Assembly (NCBI RefSeq): GCF_009177065.1
Contig: NZ_WEZF01000002.1
Coordinates: 186,001 to 250,000, forward strand
DNA: 64,000 bases
From: Tautonia marina
GTDB lineage: Bacteria; Planctomycetota; Planctomycetia; Isosphaerales; Isosphaeraceae
Reading direction: 5' to 3'
Below the pieces are notes generated by a model. That model ran no database searches, had not been told where the DNA came from, and worked only from the letters and a program-made list of their open reading frames with translations. Of the stretch, positions 57,062 through 64,000 are shown piece after piece. Position numbers and translations under genes: made by a program. The first letter of the stretch is position 1, and each line of letters starts with the position of its first letter.

Positions 57062-58549
57062 ATGAGCCGTTGTCGAGCCGTCCGAGCCGGAATCATGTCG
57101 CTGGCGATTGCGCTGCTTGTGGCAATCGCCCCGGCATCGGCCGATTTGCTCTATTTCGCCGAGGGGGGAGAGGCTCGATTACCCGTCGAGATCGAAGGTG
57201 ATATCGTTCAGGTCATCACCCCTGACGGCTCAATCCCGTTTCAGACCGAGGATTTCCGAGCCATCGTTCCCGGGTTCTGGCCGGAGCACGAGTGGCCCGG
57301 GCGTCGTCGGCAGGCCGAGGCCGGCGACGCCTCGGACCGATTCCGGGCGGCCTGGTGGGCCATCGAGCACGGATTGACCCTCGAAGGAGTCGCCCTGCTT
57401 CGAGCGGCCCATCAACTCGACCCGACACTTGAGCCGGCGCCCCGCCTCGTCTCGATCCTCGATCACCTGAATCAACCCGCCCAGACCCCAAACCTGACCG
57501 CGCTCCGCAAGGTCCTCCGTTCCAACTTCAAGGTCTCCGAGACGCCTCGACTGCTCCTCCTCCATCAGCACGACGATGCCGAGGCAACCGAGCGACTGGC
57601 CTTACTCGATCGCATCGTGACGACCTTTTATCTGACGTTCACCACCCTCGGGTTCGAGTTGCGCGTTCCGTCCGAGAAGCTTGTGGCCGTCTGGTTCGCC
57701 GAGGAATCCGATTACCGGGCCTTCGTGCGCCGAGAGGCGGGCGACGCCTTTCTGACGACCCGAGGCTATTATCATCCGACCCGTCGCGTCGTGTTCGTCT
57801 CCGACAGCCGAAGCCGGCCCGAATTTCAGCGATCGACCACCGAGCTTCGCCGTCGCCTCGACGAACTCGATCAGGCCGAGCGATCCCTCGCCGACGTGCC
57901 CCCTTCAGCCCGGTTTCGTCTCAGCCTGTCCGGCGAACGTTCCCGGGCAGTCAACCGGAGCGAGGCCGAGCAGCGCCTCGATGCGTTGCGACGCGACACG
58001 CAGCGGAAACTCCTGCTTCAAACCCTGGAACAACGGCGTTCGGATCAGGCCGCAGCCGTTCACGAACTGGTTCATCAACTGGTGATCGCCTCGGGACTGG
58101 CGCCTCAGTACGATCAGTTCCCGATCTGGCTTCACGAAGGGATTGCCATGCAGTTTGAGGCGTTCCGGGGAGACCAGTGGGCCGGACTCGCCGAAGCGCC
58201 AAGCCACCGGATCGACCAGTGGCGTCGGCTACGATCGGTTCCCGCCATCGACGCGATCGTGCGCGATCAGGGCTTCGGCCAGGGCTATGCTCCCGCGCCT
58301 TACGCCGCGGCCTGGGCCCTGGTCTTCCACCTTCGCACGAAACAGCCCGAGGGGTTCATCGCGGTGCTCGATCAGCTTCGGAATCCCCGATCCGGCAACG
58401 GTGATCAAGGTGCGGCCGCCTTCCAGGCCGTCTTCGGCCAGGATCCAGAAAATCTGCGTCGGGAATGGATTGAGAATCTCCGGACCCTTCGCACACCCAT
58501 CGAGGAAAATGCACCGCCTCGGTCGAGGAATCGAAGCCCAGGGACTTGA
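57062..58549 (+). CDS. DUF1570-type secreted metallopeptidase-like protein
   Basis: A 495-residue exported protein with a signal peptide (IMSLAIALLVAIAPASA at about 11-27). Helical repeats follow (AWWAIEHGLTLEGVALLRAA). A gluzincin-like domain has the zinc motif HELVH at 334-338 and, 21 residues on, HEGIAM with Glu359 as a likely third ligand; LAPQYDQFPIWLHEG is typical of DUF1570. A C-terminal helical part follows. AAGGAG lies 9 nt before the ATG at 57062, which is preferred over the open frame from 56912. It is expected to be a zinc peptidase of unknown substrate in the periplasm or outside. Confidence 0.87.
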   Translation: MSRCRAVRAGIMSLAIALLVAIAPASADLLYFAEGGEARLPVEIEGDIVQVITPDGSIPFQTEDFRAIVPGFWPEHEWPGRRRQAEAGDASDRFRAAWWAIEHGLTLEGVALLRAAHQLDPTLEPAPRLVSILDHLNQPAQTPNLTALRKVLRSNFKVSETPRLLLLHQHDDAEATERLALLDRIVTTFYLTFTTLGFELRVPSEKLVAVWFAEESDYRAFVRREAGDAFLTTRGYYHPTRRVVFVSDSRSRPEFQRSTTELRRRLDELDQAERSLADVPPSARFRLSLSGERSRAVNRSEAEQRLDALRRDTQRKLLLQTLEQRRSDQAAAVHELVHQLVIASGLAPQYDQFPIWLHEGIAMQFEAFRGDQWAGLAEAPSHRIDQWRRLRSVPAIDAIVRDQGFGQGYAPAPYAAAWALVFHLRTKQPEGFIAVLDQLRNPRSGNGDQGAAAFQAVFGQDPENLRREWIENLRTLRTPIEENAPPRSRNRSPGT

Positions 58550-58589
58550 CACCGAGCGTCCCCCCGCAACCAGAGCTTCGTCGGGTGTC

Positions 58590-58617
58590 TTGCTCCCGGC
58601 GTTGTTTTTGGTAGATT
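58590..58617 (+). promoter_or_regulatory. Candidate promoter for the TPR/alpha-CTD gene
   Basis: TTGCTC, a 16-nt spacer and TAGATT, about 94 nt before the ATG. The -35 hexamer is the same as in the FHA-gene candidate promoter. Pattern match only. Confidence 0.38.
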
Positions 58618-58710
58618 AGACTCTTTGACTCGCACGGCTCCCCGTCTGCGCCGGTCATCGACGAACCGGATGACAGATTGGTGGCCGGAGCGTTGCATTG
58701 AGGCAAGCCG

Positions 58711-60075
58711 ATGACCGACCAGATGACCTCCGACGTCCGGGCCTTGATGGACCGCGACCCGTTCGACCTCTCCACCGTGGTCGATTTGCGCGAGTTGCTC
58801 GGCCGCGATCCCTCGCGCTACCGGACCCTCCGAGAGGCCGTTCAGAACATCAAGGACCGCGCCCAGGGAGGTGAACTGGAGCCGGATCTTCAACTCCGCC
58901 TCGGGGTCGCCGAAGTGCTGCACGGCCATTATCTCCAGGCCCTCGAACACCTGGAGAAGGCCGGGGATAGCGGCATGGCCCACTTCCATCGCGGTCTGGC
59001 CCTGGAAAACCTCCAGCGCTGGGAAGAAGCCGCCGACGCCTTCGCTGCTGCCGGCGAATCGGACTACGACGCCAAGCTCGCCACCCTGCACCGAGCCGGT
59101 GCCATGCGGCGGGCGGGCAAGCCGGACGTGGCTCGATCGCTGCTCAAACAGCTCGAAGGTCAGGCCGACGGCAAGGCCGAATACCATTATCAGATCGGCT
59201 GCCTCTTGGCCGACGATCGCGAGCAGATCGAAGCCGCCGCCGCCTTCGAGCGCGCCCTGGAACTCGACCGCGACCATACCGGCGCCCTGTTCCAACTGGC
59301 TTACATCAACGACCTTTACGGCAACGATGATGTCGCCGTCGATTACTATCGCCAGTGCCTCCGCCATCCGCCCATTCCCCTGGCCGCCCTCATCAATCTC
59401 GGCATCCTGCTCGAAGATGACCAGCGGTATCGAGAGGCGGAAACCTTCTACAACCAGGTCCTCGATCACCTCGGCAACGAGCCCCGCGCCCGGCTCTACG
59501 CCAAGGACTGCCGCGCCAGTCGCGACATGTACTACGACGAGAGCCTGGAAAAGCAGTACGACCGGCTCCGCACCTTGCTTGAAATCCCCGTGACCGACTT
59601 CGAGCTTTCGGTTCGTAGCCGCAACTGCCTGCGAAAGATGAACATCCGGACGCTCGGCGACTTGACCCGAACCACGGAGGTCGCCTTGCTGGCCTCCAAG
59701 AACTTCGGGGAAACGTCGCTGTCCGAGATCAAGCAGATCATGGACACCAAAGGGCTTCGCCTCGGCATGGCTCTCGAATCGGCCGAGCGAGGCCCGGCGC
59801 TGTCCCGCCCCTCGCATCACGCCCCGGCTGCGAGTGGTCCTTCGGCGATTGAAGTTTCTCCCGAAGAACGAGCCATCCTGGGTAAACCGATCAGCGAGTT
59901 GAACCTGTCGGTTCGATCGCGCAAGTGCATGTCGAAGTTGAACCTCCAGACGATCGGCGACCTTGTCAGCCGAACCGGAGACGAATTGCTCGAATGCAAG
60001 AACTTCGGCGTAACCTCGCTGAATGAGGTGCGGGAGAAGCTCTCAGAGATGGGGCTCAAGCTGCGGAACGACTAA
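58711..60075 (+). CDS. TPR protein with two tandem RNA polymerase alpha-CTD domains
   Basis: A 454-residue protein, cytoplasmic by sequence. Residues of about 60-270 form TPR repeats (VLHGHYLQALEHLEKAGD, AAAFERALELDRDHTGALFQ). Two domains like the C-terminal domain of the RNA polymerase alpha subunit follow, at about 294-356 and 394-454, split by a Pro/Ser linker. Both have the LSVRS..C..LGDL..L..KNFG..SL pattern. By alignment to E. coli alpha, copy 1 keeps the DNA-contact residues Arg265 (R302), Asn268 (N305), Gly296 (G333) and Ser299 (S336). Copy 2 keeps the Arg but has Lys (405) at Asn268. Alpha-CTD binds UP elements and activators, so a role in transcription is likely but inferred. Confidence 0.88.
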   Translation: MTDQMTSDVRALMDRDPFDLSTVVDLRELLGRDPSRYRTLREAVQNIKDRAQGGELEPDLQLRLGVAEVLHGHYLQALEHLEKAGDSGMAHFHRGLALENLQRWEEAADAFAAAGESDYDAKLATLHRAGAMRRAGKPDVARSLLKQLEGQADGKAEYHYQIGCLLADDREQIEAAAAFERALELDRDHTGALFQLAYINDLYGNDDVAVDYYRQCLRHPPIPLAALINLGILLEDDQRYREAETFYNQVLDHLGNEPRARLYAKDCRASRDMYYDESLEKQYDRLRTLLEIPVTDFELSVRSRNCLRKMNIRTLGDLTRTTEVALLASKNFGETSLSEIKQIMDTKGLRLGMALESAERGPALSRPSHHAPAASGPSAIEVSPEERAILGKPISELNLSVRSRKCMSKLNLQTIGDLVSRTGDELLECKNFGVTSLNEVREKLSEMGLKLRND

Positions 60076-60150
60076 TCGGATCAGAGGGCTGTTGGTGTCC
60101 TTTCGCTTCCCCAGCCCTCTTTCCCAAATGACCCGCGAGCCCGAAGACGC

Positions 60151-61278
60151 ATGGCCGCCCCCGTTCGATTCGAATTGCTCGCGGTCGACTCCGGTTCGGC
60201 CGCGCGCTGTGGTCTGCTGCACACCCCCCACGGGACGGTTGAAACGCCGATCTTCATGCCGGTCGGCACCCAGGCAACCGTCAAGGGAGTTGTCCCCGAT
60301 TTGCTCCGGGCGTCGGGCAGTCGAATGCTCCTCGCCAACACCTACCACCTGGCCCTGCGGCCCGGCGAGGCGGTGGTCGAACAGCTTGGCGGCCTGCATC
60401 GATTCATGGCCTGGGACGGTCCGATCCTGACCGACTCGGGTGGTTTTCAGGTCTTCAGCATGAGCGACCGTGTCACCCTCTCCGAACGAGGAGTGGCGTT
60501 CCGGTCGCATCTTGACGGTAGCCTGCTCGATTTGACCCCCGAGCGGGCCATTGCCATTCAGGAAGCCCTGGGTGCCGATGTGGCGATGGTCCTCGATCAT
60601 TGCCCCGCCTTACCGGCCGAGAAAGCCGCCATCGCCGAGGCCACCGATCGCACCGTCCGATGGGCCAAGCGTTGCAAGGAAGCCCGGACCCGCCCCGATC
60701 AGGCCGTCTTCGGGATCGTCCAGGGAGGAGCCCATGCAGACCTCCGAGGCGAGTGCGCCGAACGCCTCGTTGAAATCGGGTTCGATGGCTACGCGATCGG
60801 CGGCGTCAGCGTCGGCGAGTCTCCCGAGGAGATTCGCAAGGCACTTGAGGTCAGTACCCCCCATTTGCCCCCAGACCAGGCCCGCTATCTGATGGGGGTC
60901 GGTCGGCCGCAGGATGTCCTCGATGCGATCGCCGCCGGGGTCGACATGTTCGACTGCGTCTTGCCGACTCGAAACGGCCGCAACGCCACCTGCCTGACCA
61001 TGCAGGGCACGGTTCGCATGCGCAATGCCGTCCACAAGACCGACTCCCGTCCCATCGAGGAGGGGTGCCACTGTCCCGCCTGCTCTCAGTTCAGTCGGGG
61101 GTACATCCGCCATCTGTTCCTCGCCGACGAGATGCTCGGCCCAATTCTGGCCTCGGTCCACAACCTGGCATTCTTGCACCGGCTCGTTTCTCGGGCTCGG
61201 GAAGCGATCCAGGCAGGCCGTTACGTCCAATTCCGAGCGGAGACGCTTGAAGCCCTTGGCCCGTCGTCGGTAAAGTGA
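60151..61278 (+). CDS. tgt: Queuine tRNA-ribosyltransferase
   Basis: A 375-residue Tgt, which swaps guanine-34 of GU(N)-anticodon tRNAs for the queuine precursor. Landmarks are TPIFMPVGTQATVKGV, the catalytic ILTDSGGFQVFSM with its first Asp, LDHCPALP, GGVSVGE and PTRNGRNA. The zinc site is CHCPACSQFSRGYIRHL near 310-327 (three Cys and a His). Length and order are standard. It is followed by yajC and secDF, a common arrangement. The ribosome site before the ATG is weak. Confidence 0.96.
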   Translation: MAAPVRFELLAVDSGSAARCGLLHTPHGTVETPIFMPVGTQATVKGVVPDLLRASGSRMLLANTYHLALRPGEAVVEQLGGLHRFMAWDGPILTDSGGFQVFSMSDRVTLSERGVAFRSHLDGSLLDLTPERAIAIQEALGADVAMVLDHCPALPAEKAAIAEATDRTVRWAKRCKEARTRPDQAVFGIVQGGAHADLRGECAERLVEIGFDGYAIGGVSVGESPEEIRKALEVSTPHLPPDQARYLMGVGRPQDVLDAIAAGVDMFDCVLPTRNGRNATCLTMQGTVRMRNAVHKTDSRPIEEGCHCPACSQFSRGYIRHLFLADEMLGPILASVHNLAFLHRLVSRAREAIQAGRYVQFRAETLEALGPSSVK

Positions 61279-61368
61279 TCCGATTGTCTGGCGGCGAACG
61301 GTGCACCGATCGCCGATCCAGTGACACCGTACCGTCCGACCGATTCGAAGAAACGACGATCCCCGACC

Positions 61369-61743
61369 ATGCCCGGCACGATCTGCTCGCTCATTCCGGT
61401 GTGCTTCGCCCAGGCGGCCCAGGGGGCCGGTGGCGAGGCATCGATGTCTCCGATGATGGTGCTGCTCGTGCAATTCGGGCCAGTGCTGCTCCTGGCCTTC
61501 TTCCTGTTCTTCTGGCTGCCCATGCGTAACCAGAAGCGCCGCATGGCGATGATCCATGCCTTGAAGAAGAATGACCGCGTGCTCACGGAGTCGGGCATTT
61601 ACGGAACGGTGGTGTCGGTCGATGAGAAGGCTGACAAGATCGTGCTTCGGATCGACGACGAGAAGGGGGTCAGGCTGACCTGCCGCAAGACGAGTGTTGT
61701 CGGCCTCGTCGACGCGGGAGCGACGGATAAGAAAGCCTCCTGA
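61369..61743 (+). CDS. yajC: Preprotein translocase accessory subunit YajC
   Basis: A 124-residue YajC. One transmembrane helix (VLLVQFGPVLLLAFFLFFW, about 30-48) is followed by LPMRNQKRRMAMIHALKKND and VLTESGIYGTVVSVDE, the conserved cytoplasmic domain. YajC joins SecDF at the Sec translocon. The N-terminus is longer than usual and includes CFAQAAQGAGG. Starts at 61369 and at a GTG at 61321 are both possible; neither has a strong ribosome site. The gene sits between tgt and secDF on the same strand. Confidence 0.92.
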   Translation: MPGTICSLIPVCFAQAAQGAGGEASMSPMMVLLVQFGPVLLLAFFLFFWLPMRNQKRRMAMIHALKKNDRVLTESGIYGTVVSVDEKADKIVLRIDDEKGVRLTCRKTSVVGLVDAGATDKKAS

Positions 61744-61905
61744 GCGGAAGCCCCTCTGACGGTTCTCACGCCGGAACCTCGGGGCGGCAATCGTCAAGGC
61801 AATGATCTTCAATGACGATCGGATCGGGACGGGGCTGGGCCGCTCCGCCCCGGGCCGGACGGGGACGCATCTCCCCCCTCGCCGTGCGGCCCCCAAGGAC
61901 CTGCC

Positions 61906-64000
61906 ATGAAGAATGTGACCTCTCGCCTGATCCTGATCGCCCTTGCAGCCGTCTCCGGCCTGGCGATCCTCTTCTCTCAGCAACTCGGCCTGAGTGATGA
62001 GCGCCCGTTGAAGCTGGGCATCGACCTTTCCGGCGGCACGATCCTGGTCTACCAGGTCGAGGAACAAGCCGGCGAGCAGGTCGACCTGAACGAACTCGTG
62101 GCAGCCCTGAAGCGGCGCATCAATCCCGAAGGGGTGTTCGACATCACGATCCGACCCGTCGGTCAGGATCGGGTCGAAATCATCATGCCCGAGGAGATGG
62201 CCAACCAGGCCGAGGAAGTCAAGCGCAAGCTGACCGAGGAAGGCTCGCTCGCCTTCCGGATCCTCGCCTCGACCAATCGTGCCGCCGACTTCCCGTCTTA
62301 CCTCAATCGTCTGAACCGAGACACCGATCCGATCGTCGATCGGTTGCCGGTCGTCACCTCGCCCGGCTCTGAGACCGAGAGCTTCCGCTGGGCGAAAGTC
62401 GGCGAGGAACTCGTGGTGCCCTCCGCCAGCGGCACCCCGACCTCGGTGAGTGAACAGACCATCACCGACACCAATGCCGACTGGGAGCCGAACCGCTTCC
62501 GAGGCTTGCAGGTCGTTCTGCAACGCTCTGGAAGCGCCCCCTCCGCCCGATTCGAGATCGAGCGTAACACGAACGACACGCTCGTCCTTCGCCAACCGCA
62601 CCAGCTCGAATCGAGCGCCATTACCGGCTACTCGATTGACTACGCCGACGGCCCGAACCAGATCATCGACCCGATCCGGGAGTGGCCCACCAATCGCTAC
62701 TCCGGTCTCCCCGTGGTTCTGGAAGGTCTTCGAGACGGTGAGCCGGCCACGCTGACTGCCGAGATCTCCGGCAACACATCCAACACCTTCACCCTGACTG
62801 AAGCGCACGGGCTCGAATCCGTCACCTCTTACCGCCTGGCATACAACCCAAGCGGCATCGCCGTGGGGCCGGACGGAGTTTCGATCACTCCCGAAGCCGC
62901 TGGAGACTGGATCGTCCGGGGCGTGCCGGTTCCCACCCAGCCGGGCCTCACCGAGTACTTCGTCCTCTACGAGGTCCCCCGAGAATCGCAGGATGTGACC
63001 GGTGACATGCTCGATCGGGTCTACCCGACCACCGATGAGCAGCTCCGGGCCGCCGTCGGGTTCAACCTCGATCCGACCGGATCGCGACGCTTCGGCAACC
63101 TGACCGGACGCTATCGCCCTCGCCAGGAAGGGGCCTTCCGGTTCAACCTCGCCATCCTCCTCGACGGCGAGATCATGTCGGCCCCCCAGATCAACGACCG
63201 CATCACCGACCGCGGCATCATCACCATGGGAGGTCGCGGCAGCCAGGCCACCGAACAGGTCAACTATCTGATCGATATCCTCCGGGCCGGAAGCTTACCG
63301 ATTGCCTTGCAAAGTCCTCCGCTTCAGGAGGAGACGATCGGCCCAACCCTCGGCGAAGACACGATTCGCAAGGGGGTCTACGCAATCACGATTGCCCTGG
63401 GCCTCGTTCCGCTGTTCATGCTCGTGTATTACCGAGTCGCGGGCTTGATCTCGGTCATCGCCTTGCTCTTGAACATGGTCTTGCTGCTGGCCTCGATGGC
63501 CCTGACCGGCAGCTCGATCACCTTGCCTGGTCTGGCCGGTCTGGCATTGACGATCGGCATGGCCGTGGATGCGAACGTCCTCATCTTTGAACGGATGAGG
63601 GAAGAACGGGACCGGGGTGCACCACTCGGCCAGCAGATCCGCAACGGCTTCGGCAAGGCCTGGTCCACGATTCTCGACTCGAACGTCACGACGATCCTGA
63701 CGGGCATCGTCCTCTGGTCGGTCGGGACCGAGGAGGTCAAAGGGTTCGCCCTTGTGACGATCATCGGCCTGCTCTGGAACCTGTTCACGGCCGTCTTCGT
63801 CTCTCGAACGCTCTTCGACCTGGCCTATCAACAAGGCTGGATCAAGCGGCTCAGCATGCTCCGGGTCCTGAGCAAGACGAACATCGACTTTGTCGCCCCC
63901 CGACGCTACTGCATGGCCGGTTCGCTCCTGGTCATTGCGCTCGGGCTGACGGTGTTCTTCAACCGAGGAGGTGCCGACCAGCGGGGCGCGATGTACAACA
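61906..64000 (+). CDS. secDF: Protein translocase SecD-SecF fusion (partial, runs off the window)
   Basis: At least 698 residues, open at the window end. The first helix (SRLILIALAAVSGLAILFS) leads to LKLGIDLSGGTILVYQ, the SecD D1 motif. A large periplasmic region follows up to about 450, longer than in many SecD, with an insert around 125-340. RFNLAILLDGEIMSAPQIND and the helices with LTIGMAVDANVLIFERMREE and a late SVGTEEVKGFA are SecD membrane motifs. After the last SecD helix the protein continues with KTNIDFVAPRRY and a new helix, the start of a SecF half, so this is a SecDF fusion. It uses the proton gradient to pull proteins through the Sec channel. AAGGA lies 7 nt before the ATG. Confidence 0.93.
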   Translation, partial: MKNVTSRLILIALAAVSGLAILFSQQLGLSDERPLKLGIDLSGGTILVYQVEEQAGEQVDLNELVAALKRRINPEGVFDITIRPVGQDRVEIIMPEEMANQAEEVKRKLTEEGSLAFRILASTNRAADFPSYLNRLNRDTDPIVDRLPVVTSPGSETESFRWAKVGEELVVPSASGTPTSVSEQTITDTNADWEPNRFRGLQVVLQRSGSAPSARFEIERNTNDTLVLRQPHQLESSAITGYSIDYADGPNQIIDPIREWPTNRYSGLPVVLEGLRDGEPATLTAEISGNTSNTFTLTEAHGLESVTSYRLAYNPSGIAVGPDGVSITPEAAGDWIVRGVPVPTQPGLTEYFVLYEVPRESQDVTGDMLDRVYPTTDEQLRAAVGFNLDPTGSRRFGNLTGRYRPRQEGAFRFNLAILLDGEIMSAPQINDRITDRGIITMGGRGSQATEQVNYLIDILRAGSLPIALQSPPLQEETIGPTLGEDTIRKGVYAITIALGLVPLFMLVYYRVAGLISVIALLLNMVLLLASMALTGSSITLPGLAGLALTIGMAVDANVLIFERMREERDRGAPLGQQIRNGFGKAWSTILDSNVTTILTGIVLWSVGTEEVKGFALVTIIGLLWNLFTAVFVSRTLFDLAYQQGWIKRLSMLRVLSKTNIDFVAPRRYCMAGSLLVIALGLTVFFNRGGADQRGAMYN

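Noticed and set aside
60610-62808. A 732-codon open frame antisense to tgt, yajC and secDF
   Set aside because: It crosses three genes on the other strand and has no domain.

Overview
The window is a GC-rich (roughly 63-65% by eye) bacterial chromosome segment that looks like a planctomycete, probably of the Isosphaerales/Isosphaeraceae type. The evidence is the density of planctomycete-typical families: three DUF1501 proteins, two DUF1549/DUF1553 proteins, DUF1800, DUF1570, DUF1571, DUF4380, DUF6807/PmoA-like and DUF1559-like proteins, and a TPR protein fused to RNA polymerase alpha C-terminal domains. The order-level placement is inference. I see no rRNA, tRNA, CRISPR array, insertion sequence or prophage. 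About 46 protein genes are supported. Many long reading frames antisense to them are shadows created by high GC.

Layout. 0.1-3.6 kb: class I/II aminotransferase and Nudix hydrolase (+), then an ECF sigma factor coupled to an unusual membrane protein that joins an anti-sigma-like N-terminus to a DUF1559-like outer domain (-). 3.8-8.7 kb: DUF1549/DUF1553 and DUF1501 secreted proteins (-), with an unlisted 63-codon relic of a Uma2-family endonuclease between them, then a gene-poor leader region. 8.7-14.5 kb: two coupled zinc-ribbon membrane proteins, a PQQ-repeat (BamB-like) protein and purH (+). 14.5-20 kb: ZIP transporter, DUF1501/DUF1800 pair and a secreted DUF3352-like protein (-). 20.2-25.1 kb: FHA protein, csrA-fliW, DUF6807, DUF1499 and DUF1571. 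25.5-28.2 kb: thiC, a small membrane protein and a class I glutamine-amidotransferase-like protein that has lost its catalytic Cys. 28.6-33.7 kb: a likely operon (-) of SDR epimerase, NrnA-like phosphoesterase, Rieske protein and a cytochrome b fused to a di-haem cytochrome c, ended by a strong terminator.

34-43.4 kb: an envelope-oriented group: an acidic secreted protein, a small conserved protein, a TPR/STN-like protein with a Gly-Met tail, a DUF2135-like protein, an HtrA-like protein lacking catalytic His and Ser, an orphan NtrC-type sigma-54 regulator and a second STN-like secreted protein. 43.6-49.8 kb: tandem-domain cyanophycinase with a coupled membrane protein, then a coupled PSCyt1/DUF1549/DUF1553 and DUF1501 pair (-). 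50-54.3 kb: pyruvate carboxylase followed by biotin protein ligase, the enzyme expected to biotinylate it. 54.6-58.5 kb: glycosyltransferase, DUF4380 and DUF1570 metalloprotease-like protein. 58.7-64 kb: the TPR/double alpha-CTD protein, tgt, yajC and a SecD-SecF fusion that runs off the window, the familiar tgt-yajC-secDF order.

Most interesting points: the double alpha-CTD/TPR protein with divergent DNA-contact residues, the pseudo-HtrA, the Cys-less amidotransferase, the doubled cyanophycinase, the anti-sigma/DUF1559 fusion, the Uma2 relic, and two consecutive hairpins ending 10 nt before an ATG.
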